A DNA stretch of 37,241 nucleotides from Rhizomicrobium sp. Lineage in GTDB: Bacteria; Pseudomonadota; Alphaproteobacteria; Micropepsales; Micropepsaceae. The notes beneath the pieces are model-generated. The model had not been told where the DNA came from. It did not search any database and saw nothing but the letters and a program-made list of their open reading frames with translations. Position numbers and translations under genes: made by a program. Numbering within the stretch: position 1 is the first letter of the stretch; each line of letters opens with the position of its first letter. The stretch lies in the NCBI GenBank assembly GCA_025451875.1, contig JANWJQ010000131.1, positions 1 to 37,241 on the forward strand, read 5' to 3'. Positions 1 to 8,095 of this stretch are shown here, piece after piece.

Positions 1-1125
1 ACACCGGCCAACGATCAATATGCGACGCCCGCGCTCGGCCTCGGCGGCAATGCGGCGTTGCTCGGCAGCTTCGGCCATTTCCGCTGGGAAGCGGGCGGCG
101 ATCTTCGCGTGGATAGCGGCGAGTCGCGCGAATTCTACGCCTTCAATGGAACGGACTTCTCGAACAGGCGCCGCTCCGGCGGCATGATGACCGTCGGCGG
201 CGCATATGGCGAAGGCGCTTATGATGATGGCGCGTGGCTGGTCACGCTCGGCTTGCGGTTTGACTATTGGGCAACGGCACAAGGTCATCTCGTCCAGACG
301 GTGCGCGCCACCGACGCCGTTTTGCTCGACACCGACTACAAGGGCCGCGAAGGCACGGTGCCCACGGGTCGCTTCGGTGCGCGGCGCAATTTCGCCGACC
401 AGTATCTGCGCGTCGCAGCCTATGAAGGCTTCCGCGCGCCAAGTTTGAATGAGCTCTATCGCCCGTTCCGCGTCGGAAACAACAATACGGTGGCGAATGC
501 CGCGTTGAAGCCCGAGAAGCTCTACGGCGCCGAAATCGGTTGGGGCGGCGCTTTGCGCGACGTGACATGGAACATGACCGCGTTCTGGAACAATCTGCAC
601 GATGCCATCGCCAATGTGACCATCGCGTCGTCACTCGCAGGCGTGACATTCCAACGGGAAAATGCGGGCGATGTTAAGGCGCTGGGTCTTGAAGGCGATG
701 CCGCGTGGCGCGTGGCCGACGATCTCACCATGCGAACGGCCTTCTCCATCACCGACGCACGCGTGCATGAGAATCCGTCTGCCATTCCGCCGGGCCAGCC
801 ATCACTCACCGGCAATCGCCCCGCACAAGCGCCGCCGGTCACCATCACGGGCGGAGTCACGTGGCTGCCGTTCGAGAAGCTGTCACTCGATGCAAACTTG
901 CGTTGGGAAAGCGCGCGTTTCGAGGACGACCGGAACACAATGCGCCTGGGCTCCGCCTTCGTGCTGGATGTGAAGGCGTCCTATCGCCTGCTGGAATCGC
1001 TTTCCGCCTTCGTTGCCGTGGACAACGCAACGAATACCGATATCGCCACGGCACAGGCCGCAGATGGCACGATCAGCTACGGCCAGCCAAGAATGTATGA
1101 CGTGGGTTTGACCTATCAGCCCTAA
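1..1125 (+). CDS. TonB-dependent receptor, C-terminal part (5' truncated by window edge)
   Basis: The reading frame is open from base 1, so the gene begins upstream and only the last 374 codons are present. The fragment has the alternating short beta-strand character of an outer-membrane 22-stranded barrel. It carries the receptor-family signature GFRAPSLNELY near residue 144 of the fragment, then NAALKPEK and YGAEIGW, which match the usual 'NP.L.PE...G.E.G' strand. Receptors of this family take up siderophores, cobalamin or other ligands using TonB energy. The plug domain and TonB box that would narrow the substrate lie outside the window. The last residues are YQP rather than the aromatic residue commonly found at the end of barrel proteins. 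Its stop overlaps the stop of the convergent acyl-CoA dehydrogenase gene. Confidence 0.88.
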   Translation, partial: TPANDQYATPALGLGGNAALLGSFGHFRWEAGGDLRVDSGESREFYAFNGTDFSNRRRSGGMMTVGGAYGEGAYDDGAWLVTLGLRFDYWATAQGHLVQTVRATDAVLLDTDYKGREGTVPTGRFGARRNFADQYLRVAAYEGFRAPSLNELYRPFRVGNNNTVANAALKPEKLYGAEIGWGGALRDVTWNMTAFWNNLHDAIANVTIASSLAGVTFQRENAGDVKALGLEGDAAWRVADDLTMRTAFSITDARVHENPSAIPPGQPSLTGNRPAQAPPVTITGGVTWLPFEKLSLDANLRWESARFEDDRNTMRLGSAFVLDVKASYRLLESLSAFVAVDNATNTDIATAQAADGTISYGQPRMYDVGLTYQP

Positions 1126-2270
1126 CGCAAGCCCAAATCCCGCGCGATGATCCCGCGCAGGATTTCGCGCGTGCCGCCACGCAGGCTGAACGATGGCGCG
1201 GTCTGCAGCAGATAGGTCAGCACATCGGTGAAGGGATTGCTCACCGACAGATCGACCTCGTCGCGCGCGATGCTCTGAATCTCTTTCGGCATCGCCTGTT
1301 CCAGCGTGGTGCCGATGTCTTTCACGATGGATGCGGCGACAGCAGGTGATTTTCCGGCCTGCAACTCGCCCGTTACCGACAGCGACATCTGCCGCAAGGT
1401 CCACATCTCCGCCGTCATGCGGCCGATGAGCAGGCGTTCGGCTTCGGTCGGATTGTCGCCAACCATGCGCAAGAATTCGAGGAAGAGGCGCAACGACGAC
1501 AGATAGCGCTCCGGTCCGCTGCGCTCGAACGCCAGTTCCGCGCCGACCTGCATCCAGCCATCGCCGGGGCGTCCCACCACCATGCCGGCTGGCACGAACA
1601 CGTCGTCGAAGAACACTTCGTTGAAATGCGTGTTGCCCGCCATGTCCTCGATGGGACGAACGGTCAGGCCTTTGCTGTTCTTCACGTCGATGACCATCTG
1701 GGTCAGGCCGGTGTGGCGCGTCTCGCCTTCGCTGGTGCGCACCAACGCGATCATGTAGTCCGCGTGATGCGCGCCGGAGGTCCAGATCTTCTGGCCGTTC
1801 ACATACCAGCCGCCATTGCCTTCGCGCGCTCGCGTGCGCACCGACGCCAGATCGCTGCCGGAGTTGGGTTCGCTCATGCCGATGCAGAAGCAAAGCTCGC
1901 CCTTGGCGATGCGCGGCAGGAATTTCTGGCGCTGTTCTTCGGTGCCGAAACGCAGCATCAGCGGCCCACTCTGGCGATCCGCCACCCAATGCGAACTCAC
2001 CGGTGCGCCGGCCGCGAGCAATTCCTCCAGCACGACATAGCGCTCGGCATAGGATCGCTCATGGCCGCCATATTTCCTGGGCCATGTCATGCCGATCCAG
2101 CCCTTCGCGCCGAGCGCGCGGGAGAAGTCCTGCCCGTAGCCGCTCCACGACAAAGCGCGCTTCTTGGATGGCATGTCCTTGAGCTGGTCTTTCAGGAAGG
2201 CGCGCACCTCTCCGCGAAGCGCCTCGGCTTCGGGCGGAAGGTCATAGGGATCGAAAGCAAATTGCGGCAT
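1122..2270 (-). CDS. Acyl-CoA dehydrogenase family protein
   Basis: The 382-aa product is a full-length FAD flavoenzyme that would oxidise an acyl-CoA to the 2-enoyl-CoA. An N-terminal helical domain (about 1-120) is followed by the beta-barrel FAD segment CFCIGMSEPNSGSDLAS (about 127-143) and KIWTSGAHHA (161-170), then the C-terminal helical domain ending RGGTREILRGIIARDLG. At the place of the medium-chain enzyme's catalytic Glu (YEGT motif) this protein has R364-G365-G366-T367. A glutamate instead occurs at residue 249 (LAFERSGP), which lines up with the base of isovaleryl- and long-chain enzymes. It is therefore probably active, on a branched or otherwise unusual substrate. The gene stands alone between the receptor (convergent, stops overlapping) and the cfa-like gene. 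Confidence 0.9.
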   Translation of the reverse strand: MPQFAFDPYDLPPEAEALRGEVRAFLKDQLKDMPSKKRALSWSGYGQDFSRALGAKGWIGMTWPRKYGGHERSYAERYVVLEELLAAGAPVSSHWVADRQSGPLMLRFGTEEQRQKFLPRIAKGELCFCIGMSEPNSGSDLASVRTRAREGNGGWYVNGQKIWTSGAHHADYMIALVRTSEGETRHTGLTQMVIDVKNSKGLTVRPIEDMAGNTHFNEVFFDDVFVPAGMVVGRPGDGWMQVGAELAFERSGPERYLSSLRLFLEFLRMVGDNPTEAERLLIGRMTAEMWTLRQMSLSVTGELQAGKSPAVAASIVKDIGTTLEQAMPKEIQSIARDEVDLSVSNPFTDVLTYLLQTAPSFSLRGGTREILRGIIARDLGLR

Positions 2271-2307
2271 CGCGCCAGTGTGGCGTGGTGGGCGCGGCGG
2301 TGCAATG

Positions 2308-3540
2308 TCAGACGCGCGTCAGGCGGAATTGTCCCACGTCGATGTTTCCGGCGCGGAAGCTTCCTTCGCAGGACGCGAGGTAGTAATCCCACATGCGCTT
2401 GAAGCGCTCGTCGAAGCCCAGCGGCTGGATCGTCTCCCAGCGTGCATCGAACACTTCGCGCCAGCGCCGCAGCGTTTCCGCGTAGGAAAGGCCGAAGGTG
2501 CGCGCGGTCTCGAAACCGAGCCCCTGTTTCGTCACCGCATCTTTCAATGCAGATGGCGAGGGCAGCATACCACCCGGAAAGATGTAGAGCTGGATGAAAT
2601 CAGCTTGGCGGCGATAAAGATCGAAGCGCTGGTCTTCGATAGTGATGATCTGCAGCGCGGCGACGCCGCCCGGCTTCAGCCGGTCGCGTATGGTCTTGAA
2701 ATAAGCCGGCCAATGTTCCTCACCCACCGCCTCGAACATCTCGATGGAGACGATGCGGTCATAAGAACCCTGCACGTCGCGATAGTCGATGAGCTGGAAA
2801 TCCAGCAGGTGAGACAGCTGCGCTTCCTCAGCCGCCCTTCTGGCAAAGGCGAGCTGTTCGGTGGACAGTGTGATGCCGGTGACCTTGCAGCCATATTCGC
2901 GCGCCGCGAACATCGCGAACCCGCCCCAGCCGCAGCCGATCTCCAGAATGTGCAGGCCTTCGCGCAGATCCAGCATGTCCGCCAGCTTGCGCCATTTGTT
3001 GCGCTGCGCGTCTTCGAGTTTCTGGTCCGGGCTGTCGAATACCGCGGAGGAATAGGTCATCGTGGGATCGAGCCATTGCGAATAGAACGCGTTGCCCAGA
3101 TCGTAATGCGCCGCGATGTTCTTGCGGCTGCCCTTGCGCGTGTTGCCGCGCAGCTTGTGGGTGACCATGCGCGCCCATTCCAGCGGCGCGATGCCGGTCA
3201 ACGTGTCGGCCAGCCGGTTCATGTTGCGCGCGCCGAACTCGAACACCGATGCGAGATCGGGGCTCGACCAGTCGCCATCCATGTAGGATTCCGCAAGGCC
3301 GATCTCACCGCCCAAAAGCAGCCGCCGGAAGCTGCGGGCGCGGGCGATTTCGAGAACTGCTTTCGCGCCATGCTGCGCGGCCTTGATGGTGCGCTCGGCG
3401 CCGTTGGTGAAGCGAAGGACGACTTCGCCTTCCGCGATGTCGCTCACGGCGCGGGCCATCATGTTGCCCCACAGCGGCGGGCGGACGAGTCTGCTCGCCG
3501 CAGGCGAATGGCTTTTCTGTTCGTCACCCATGTCGCTCAC
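2308..3540 (-). CDS. cfa: Cyclopropane-fatty-acid-synthase-like SAM methyltransferase
   Basis: The 410-aa product is a soluble SAM-dependent methyltransferase acting on double bonds of membrane phospholipid acyl chains. Visible motifs: HYDLGNAFYSQWLD (about 146-159), the SAM loop ILEIGCGWGGFAMFAA (about 194-209), SIEMFEAVGEEHW, FIQLYIFPGGMLPS and the C-terminal active-site segment CEGSFRAGNIDVGQFRLT. The start is GTG at 3540, overlapping the TGA of the DUF1365 gene as GTGA, which indicates translational coupling. It is the third gene of a flavoprotein > DUF1365 > methyltransferase operon facing away from rpoE-chrR. In Rhodobacter sphaeroides related genes belong to the singlet-oxygen RpoE regulon, and some Cfa-family members make methylated acyl chains (furan fatty acid precursors) rather than cyclopropanes. 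The exact product here cannot be read from sequence. Confidence 0.9.
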   Translation of the reverse strand: MSDMGDEQKSHSPAASRLVRPPLWGNMMARAVSDIAEGEVVLRFTNGAERTIKAAQHGAKAVLEIARARSFRRLLLGGEIGLAESYMDGDWSSPDLASVFEFGARNMNRLADTLTGIAPLEWARMVTHKLRGNTRKGSRKNIAAHYDLGNAFYSQWLDPTMTYSSAVFDSPDQKLEDAQRNKWRKLADMLDLREGLHILEIGCGWGGFAMFAAREYGCKVTGITLSTEQLAFARRAAEEAQLSHLLDFQLIDYRDVQGSYDRIVSIEMFEAVGEEHWPAYFKTIRDRLKPGGVAALQIITIEDQRFDLYRRQADFIQLYIFPGGMLPSPSALKDAVTKQGLGFETARTFGLSYAETLRRWREVFDARWETIQPLGFDERFKRMWDYYLASCEGSFRAGNIDVGQFRLTRV

Positions 3541-4277
3541 AACCCCGCAGGTGTCGGTCTTTTAATGTGAGCATGAGAGGGCACGCGCTTCAACCAGAGA
3601 CGCACGGCCTCGAAGTGAATAGCCGCGACAATTTTAAGCGTCATCAACGGATGGCGGAGCACGGCCACGGCAAGGTTCCCATCGCTAAGTGTCTGTCTTG
3701 TCCCCGAAAACGCCGCGTTCAGCACCGGGTTCCCGCCTTCGCTCTCGCGAATGGCTATCAGCACCCGTTCGCCCGGCTGTTCGATGCGGAACTGGTAGGC
3801 GCAATCCATCGACAGGAAGGGCGAGACGTAGAAGTCCTTGTCGCAGGTCTGGTTGAGGGTATTGCCGTTCGCCATGGCGGGCAGGACATAAGTGTGGCGT
3901 TCGCCGAAAGTGTTGTGAACCTCGTAGATCACGGCGGCGAGTGTTTCGTCGGCGCGCCGGCAGAACCAGACGGATAGCGGGTTGAACACGAAGCCCCAGA
4001 GCCGCGGATAGCACAGCACTTCGATGCGCCCATCCGCTTGGATATTCGCATCGGACAGCTTCGCCTTTACCCATTCGCGCAGTGGGCGTCCGTCACCATG
4101 GTCCCCGTCGTGAAAGCTGACGATGCCGCGCTTGTTATGCGCGAACAGGCGCGAGCGCTTGGCGAAGGCGTCGATCTTGTCGAGATCGAGAAGTAAAGAG
4201 AACACGCGATAGCGGAAGGAATGGCGCGTGGGCGATATCCGCGTGTGAGTCACAAAGCCATTGTAAATGGCGTTCAT
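3537..4277 (-). CDS. DUF1365 family protein (COG3496), lipid-stress operon
   Basis: The product is 246 aa if translation starts at 4277, where ATG overlaps the upstream TGA as ATGA; a longer in-frame start at 4340 would lie inside the flavoprotein gene and is unlikely. The start reads MNAIYNGFVTHTR, typical of the family. Further signatures are HSFRYRVFSLLLDLD, GYRIG-like blocks around VLCYPRLWGFVFNPLSVWFC (split here by eye) and FGERHTYVLP. DUF1365 proteins have no established biochemical activity. They almost always sit between a COG2907 flavoprotein and a Cfa-like methyltransferase, so a role in modifying unsaturated acyl chains is inferred. In Rhodobacter, genes of this type are reported to be needed for ChrR turnover after singlet oxygen. 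Coupling at both ends implies fixed stoichiometry with its neighbours. Confidence 0.87.
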   Translation of the reverse strand: MNAIYNGFVTHTRISPTRHSFRYRVFSLLLDLDKIDAFAKRSRLFAHNKRGIVSFHDGDHGDGRPLREWVKAKLSDANIQADGRIEVLCYPRLWGFVFNPLSVWFCRRADETLAAVIYEVHNTFGERHTYVLPAMANGNTLNQTCDKDFYVSPFLSMDCAYQFRIEQPGERVLIAIRESEGGNPVLNAAFSGTRQTLSDGNLAVAVLRHPLMTLKIVAAIHFEAVRLWLKRVPSHAHIKRPTPAGL

Positions 4278-5638
4278 ACCGGAATGCCCGCCAGCTGGGG
4301 TATCCGCACAATGCGGCCCGACTCTTTCGCCACGCGCCATGGCCGCCTTGAGCCGGTCGCATCTTCGGCGGCGGCGAGGCCGGACTGCAGCGCATCCTCA
4401 TGGAAGCCCGAGCCGAAATAGCTGCCGCAGAACCAGGTGTTGCGAACGCCCTGCAGATGCCAGAGCCGCTGCTGCGCCTCCAGTGCCGCGGAATTGAACA
4501 GCGGGTGTGCATAGTGATCGACCCGGTAGATGGTGTCTTCACGCGGCATTTCCCGCGGATTAAGCGTGTTGAACAATTGTGCGGGGCTATCGATGTTCTG
4601 GAGCTTGTTCATCCAATAGGTGACGCACAAATCATCGTTGGGCTTGTCGCTGGTATGGCCGAGATAGTTCCAACTCGCCCAGGCCATCCGGCGTTTGGGC
4701 ATGAAGTTCGGATCGCAATGCAGTACCGCCTTGTTCGGCCGGTATTGAAAGCAGCCCAGCAGGCTGTGTTCTTCCGGGCTCGCATCGCCCAGCATGGCGA
4801 GCGCCTGATCGGCGTGCGCAGCGATGATCACGCCGTCATAGCGTGCGCTCTCGCCGTCATCATCGACAATAGTGACGCCGGTCGCGTCACGCAGGATTGC
4901 TTTTACACCACAGCGAAGGCGAATGCGGTCGGCATAATGCGCCGTGAGCTTCCTCACATATTCCTGCGATCCACCGCTGACCGTGCGCCATTGCGGCCGG
5001 TTTATGAGCTTGAGCAAGCCGTGATCGGCGAAGAAGCGCGCAAACGCCGCGACGGGATGCGCGCGCATGTCTTCGAGCGAGGACGACCAGATCGCCGCCG
5101 CCATCGGCAGCAGATGAAAGCGCGCGAAGGCTTCGGAATAGCCATGCGTATCCAGATAGGCGCCCAGCGTGGTGCGGGTATCGCCGGCGTCCATCGTCTG
5201 CGCCGCCTCGCGATAGAAGCGCACCAGATCGCGCCACATTCTCAGATAGTCGCCGCGCAGGAAATTCCGCGGCTGGGCCATTAGCCCGGCAATCAGGCTT
5301 GAATATTCCAGCGCGCCTTTGTCCAGCGACACGCCGAACGTCATTTCGCTCTTCTCAGTCTTCACGCCGAGATGGTCAAACAGCGCCGTGAGATTGGGAT
5401 AGGTCTGTTCGTTATAAACGATGAAACCGGTATCGACCGGGATGCGCCCTCCCGGTGTTTCGACATTGACGGTGTGCGAGTGTCCGCCCACGCGCAATTC
5501 GCGCTCATAGACGGTCACATCGTGGTTGCTCGACGCCAGCCAGGCGGCGGACATGCCGGAAATACCGGTTCCCACAATCGCGAAATGCCTCTTGTCGGAG
5601 ACAGGCTTGCCGGACGGGGTCGCATAGAGGGCGTGCAA
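4274..5638 (-). CDS. FAD/NAD(P)-binding oxidoreductase, COG2907 flavin amine-oxidase-like
   Basis: The 454-aa product has an N-terminal Rossmann FAD motif IVGTGISGMSAAW (G23, G25, G28), a glutamate at the end of strand 2 (VYERE, about residue 45) and the second dinucleotide segment GGHSHT. This is the amine-oxidase/phytoene-desaturase fold. No signal peptide is evident, so it is probably cytoplasmic or membrane-associated. The start is TTG at 5638: the frame is closed by TAG at 5666-5668 and no ATG or GTG lies between. The proposed sigma-E-type promoter would then give a leader of roughly 18 nt. It heads the three-gene operon. In the Rhodobacter furan fatty acid pathway a flavoprotein of this operon type is thought to desaturate methylated acyl chains; carrying that over is inference. 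Confidence 0.88.
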   Translation of the reverse strand: MHALYATPSGKPVSDKRHFAIVGTGISGMSAAWLASSNHDVTVYERELRVGGHSHTVNVETPGGRIPVDTGFIVYNEQTYPNLTALFDHLGVKTEKSEMTFGVSLDKGALEYSSLIAGLMAQPRNFLRGDYLRMWRDLVRFYREAAQTMDAGDTRTTLGAYLDTHGYSEAFARFHLLPMAAAIWSSSLEDMRAHPVAAFARFFADHGLLKLINRPQWRTVSGGSQEYVRKLTAHYADRIRLRCGVKAILRDATGVTIVDDDGESARYDGVIIAAHADQALAMLGDASPEEHSLLGCFQYRPNKAVLHCDPNFMPKRRMAWASWNYLGHTSDKPNDDLCVTYWMNKLQNIDSPAQLFNTLNPREMPREDTIYRVDHYAHPLFNSAALEAQQRLWHLQGVRNTWFCGSYFGSGFHEDALQSGLAAAEDATGSRRPWRVAKESGRIVRIPQLAGIPV

Positions 5639-5662
5639 GGGCGGGTTCCATGTTGAACATAC

Positions 5663-5692
5663 TGCCTACGCCGGCCAGCGGCTGCTGGATCA
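5663..5692 (-). promoter_or_regulatory. Putative ECF11 (RpoE) promoter for the flavoprotein operon
   Basis: Read on the minus strand, TGATCC occupies 5692-5687, an 18-nt spacer follows, and the -10 begins TAGGCA at 5668-5663. The -35 hexamer and 18-nt spacing match what I recall of the RpoE consensus of Rhodobacter sphaeroides (TGATCC, about 18 nt, TAAGA-like). The -10 is imperfect. A start near 5656 would leave a leader of about 18 nt before the TTG start at 5638. Confidence 0.6.
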
Positions 5693-5703
5693 GAAAATCT
5701 GGG

Positions 5704-5732
5704 TGATCCGGAATCGCACCGCTCGCGTAAAA
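5704..5732 (+). promoter_or_regulatory. Putative ECF11 (RpoE) autoregulatory promoter for rpoE-chrR
   Basis: TGATCC at 5704-5709 is followed by exactly 18 nt and then TAAAA at 5728-5732. It mirrors the divergent site: the two -35 elements are separated by only 11 bp (5693-5703). Transcription from about 5739 would give a leader of about 105 nt before the chosen rpoE start at 5844. ECF genes commonly autoregulate. Confidence 0.68.
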
Positions 5733-5843
5733 CTGTCTATGATGGCGCATGTTCAGCCCATTGCCGCACTTCGGCTCATTGATCCCTCCTGGCGCCGAAA
5801 GGCGAGGGCGGGTGTGCGCCGTCATGCTTTTCAACCGGCTCGG

Positions 5844-6410
5844 ATGACAGATCCCAAATCTGAACAACGGACCGACATGACAGCATTGCTCGCTACGCTT
5901 GCCGCGAAGCGTGATCGCGCTGCGTTTGAGATTCTTTTTGTTCATTTCGCGCCGCGGGTGAAAAGCTATTTGTTGCGCCTGGGTGCGAGTGCCGCGCTTG
6001 CCGACGATCTGGCGCAGGAAGCGATGCTAACGATGTGGCGCAAGGCGGAACTGTTCGATCCCGCCAAAGCGTCGGCATCGACCTGGGTGTTTACCATCGC
6101 CCGCAATCTGCGCATCGATGCGATCCGCCGCGAACGCCGCCCCGAATTCGACCCCAACGATCCGGCCTTTGTGCCAGACGATGAGCCGCAAGCCGACGCT
6201 CGCATGGTGCGTGAAGGCGAAGATGCCCGGTTGCGTGCGGCGCTAACGAAACTTTCAGCCGATCAGGCGCAAGTCATCCAGATGTCCTTCTTCTCCGAAA
6301 AGCCCCACAGCCAGATTGCCCGCGAGCTCGGTCTTCCGCTGGGCACCGTGAAATCCCGGCTGCGGCTGGCGATGGCGCGCATCAAAGGCGCATTGGGCGG
6401 TGAGGCATGA
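5844..6410 (+). CDS. rpoE: ECF sigma factor, RpoE/ECF11 type
   Basis: The product is 188 aa from the ATG at 5844. The frame is open back to 5703, but the promoter at 5704-5732 makes upstream starts implausible, and MTDPKSEQ matches the usual beginning of this group; ATG at 5877 is an alternative. Region 2 is visible as FAPRVKSYLLRLG, LADDLAQEAMLTMWRKA and ASTWVFTIARNLRIDAIRRE. Region 4 is LSADQAQVIQMSFF, HSQIARELGLPLGTVKSRL. The protein directs RNA polymerase to stress promoters. Its 3' end overlaps chrR by ATGA, so sigma and anti-sigma are translated together. By analogy with Rhodobacter it would respond to singlet oxygen or related oxidants; the inducing signal in this organism is inferred. 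Confidence 0.93.
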   Translation: MTDPKSEQRTDMTALLATLAAKRDRAAFEILFVHFAPRVKSYLLRLGASAALADDLAQEAMLTMWRKAELFDPAKASASTWVFTIARNLRIDAIRRERRPEFDPNDPAFVPDDEPQADARMVREGEDARLRAALTKLSADQAQVIQMSFFSEKPHSQIARELGLPLGTVKSRLRLAMARIKGALGGEA

Positions 6411-7048
6411 CGATCCTGCATCATCCTGGCGACGAATTGCTGTTGAGCTACGCGGCAGGGGCGACCGACGAAGCAATGTCACTGGTTTTGGCCACGCATC
6501 TGGCGCTTTGTCCGCAATGCCGCCGTACGGTCGCGGAAGCGGAGGCCGCGGGGGGGGCCATTCTGGAGGGCGACAGGCCGGTACTGTTGAGCGATGGCGC
6601 GTTGCAGTCCGTTCTTTCCCGTCTCGACACAGCGCCCACCGCGAAGTCTGCCGCGCCACTTGGGGCGTTCACGGCACCGGAACCACTGCGATCCTATCTC
6701 GGCGGCGATCTGGACAGCGTAAAATGGACCAATCTCGCCGGCGGGATTTATTTCAAGCCGTTATTTCAGCGTGGAAAGTCACGGTCCTATCTCATTCGCT
6801 CAAAGGCGGGATGTGGCGTGGGCTGGCATACGCATCATGGCGAAGAGCTGACGCTCTGCTTGGCCGGTGGGTATACCGACGAAACGGGCCAATATGCGCG
6901 TGGTGATCTACAAAGCACCACGCCGGACATTTTGCACCGTCCGGTTGCCGATGAAGGCGAAGACTGCATCGTTCTCGCCATGAGCGATGCACGGTTGAAA
7001 TTCAGCAGCCCCATTGTGGCTTTGATCGGCCGCTGGTTCGGGTTTTAG
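6407..7048 (+). CDS. chrR: ChrR-type zinc anti-sigma factor with C-terminal cupin
   Basis: The 213-aa product has an N-terminal zinc anti-sigma domain with H6, H31, C35 and C38 (HLALCPQC) and a C-terminal cupin domain. The cupin metal ligands appear as H141, H143, E147 and H177 (GWHTHHGEEL; ILHRP). As I recall the Rhodobacter sphaeroides ChrR structure, both zinc sites use the same residue numbers, so the two proteins appear colinear. The N-terminal domain should hold the sigma factor inactive and the cupin domain is needed for release during singlet-oxygen stress. The gene overlaps rpoE by 4 bp (ATGA), the standard arrangement. Identification is firm; the signal sensed is inferred from the family. 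Confidence 0.95.
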   Translation: MTILHHPGDELLLSYAAGATDEAMSLVLATHLALCPQCRRTVAEAEAAGGAILEGDRPVLLSDGALQSVLSRLDTAPTAKSAAPLGAFTAPEPLRSYLGGDLDSVKWTNLAGGIYFKPLFQRGKSRSYLIRSKAGCGVGWHTHHGEELTLCLAGGYTDETGQYARGDLQSTTPDILHRPVADEGEDCIVLAMSDARLKFSSPIVALIGRWFGF

Positions 7049-7108
7049 ACTCGCCTCAATTCCATCCGGCGTCTTATGCTCTTCTCCAGCGATATGGAGG
7101 AACGGCGC

Positions 7109-8092
7109 ATGGAACTCGTGAATCTCGGCAAGACGGGACTGAAAGTTTCCAAACTCTGCCTTGGCTGCATGACCTATGGCTCGAACAAATGGCGCGGATG
7201 GATTCTGGGCGAAGAAGAGTCCCAGCCCTTTTTCCGCGAGGCGGTGGAAGCCGGTATCAATTTCTTCGACACGGCCGACGTTTATTCCATGGGCGTAAGT
7301 GAGGAAGTGACTGGGCGCGCGCTGAAGAAATATGCCGGCAGCCGCGAAGCCTATGTGCTCGCCACCAAAGTATTCATGCCGATGGGCAAGTCGCCAAACG
7401 AAGGCGGTCTGTCCCGCAAGCACATCATGCATGCGATCGACAATTCGCTGCGCCGCCTCGGCCATGACTATGTGGATCTCTATCAGATCCACCGCTTCGA
7501 TCTGCACACGCCGATCGAGGAAACCATCGAAGCGCTGCATGACGTGGTGAAAGCGGGAAAGGCGCGCTATGTCGGCGCCTCGTCGATGTATGCCTGGCAG
7601 TTCGCGAAATATCTGTCGCTCGCGGATTCTCTGGGCAAGACGCGGTTCGTTTCCATGCAGAACCATTACAACCTGGTCTATCGTGAGGAAGAGCGTGAAA
7701 TGATGCCGCTCTGTCGCGATCAGGGCATCGGCGTTATTCCATGGAGCCCGCTGGCGCGCGGCTTCCTCACGGGTAATCGCCGCCGACAGGACAAGGGCGA
7801 AACCGCGCGCGCCCAATCCGATGATTTCGCGCATCAGATGTACTATCAGGACAGCGATTTCGACGTGGTGGATCGCCTGACCGAGATCGCGCAGAAACGC
7901 GGTGTCCCGAATGCGCAGGTCGCGCTTGCGTGGCTCATGCAGCAGCCGGGCGTCACCGCGCCGATCGTCGGGGCGTCGAAGCCGCACCATCTTCAGGACG
8001 CGGTCGCCGCAACATCGCTCAAGCTCGACGAGGCCGAACTGAAGGCGCTGTCGGAACCCTATAAACCGCACCCTGTATTAGGGCACCGTTGA
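7109..8092 (+). CDS. Aldo/keto reductase
   Basis: The 327-aa product is an NADPH-dependent aldehyde/ketone reductase of the (beta/alpha)8 AKR fold, cytoplasmic. The catalytic tetrad is D54, Y59 (FFDTADVYS), K87 (LATKVF) and H128 (YQIHRFD). The NADP-binding end is visible as VIPWSPLARGFLTG and PIVGASKPHHLQDAV. The start at 7109 is preceded by GGAGGAA at 7096-7102, which decides against the in-frame upstream start at 7076. It lies 60 bp after chrR on the same strand and may be read from the RpoE promoter, which would suit removal of oxidised lipid carbonyls; that is inference. It resembles the YajO/Tas-like group. Its stop is 3 bp from the stop of the convergent efflux gene. Confidence 0.92.
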   Translation: MELVNLGKTGLKVSKLCLGCMTYGSNKWRGWILGEEESQPFFREAVEAGINFFDTADVYSMGVSEEVTGRALKKYAGSREAYVLATKVFMPMGKSPNEGGLSRKHIMHAIDNSLRRLGHDYVDLYQIHRFDLHTPIEETIEALHDVVKAGKARYVGASSMYAWQFAKYLSLADSLGKTRFVSMQNHYNLVYREEEREMMPLCRDQGIGVIPWSPLARGFLTGNRRRQDKGETARAQSDDFAHQMYYQDSDFDVVDRLTEIAQKRGVPNAQVALAWLMQQPGVTAPIVGASKPHHLQDAVAATSLKLDEAELKALSEPYKPHPVLGHR

Positions 8093-8095
8093 CGA

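Noticed and set aside
883-1989. 368-aa minus-strand frame overlapping the acyl-CoA dehydrogenase
   Set aside because: It overlaps the dehydrogenase on the same strand in another frame and extends into the receptor gene; composition is Arg/His-rich.
5780-5785. Third TGATCC upstream of rpoE
   Set aside because: At 18 nt downstream the sequence is GAGGGC, with no TA-type -10, so it is not counted as a promoter.
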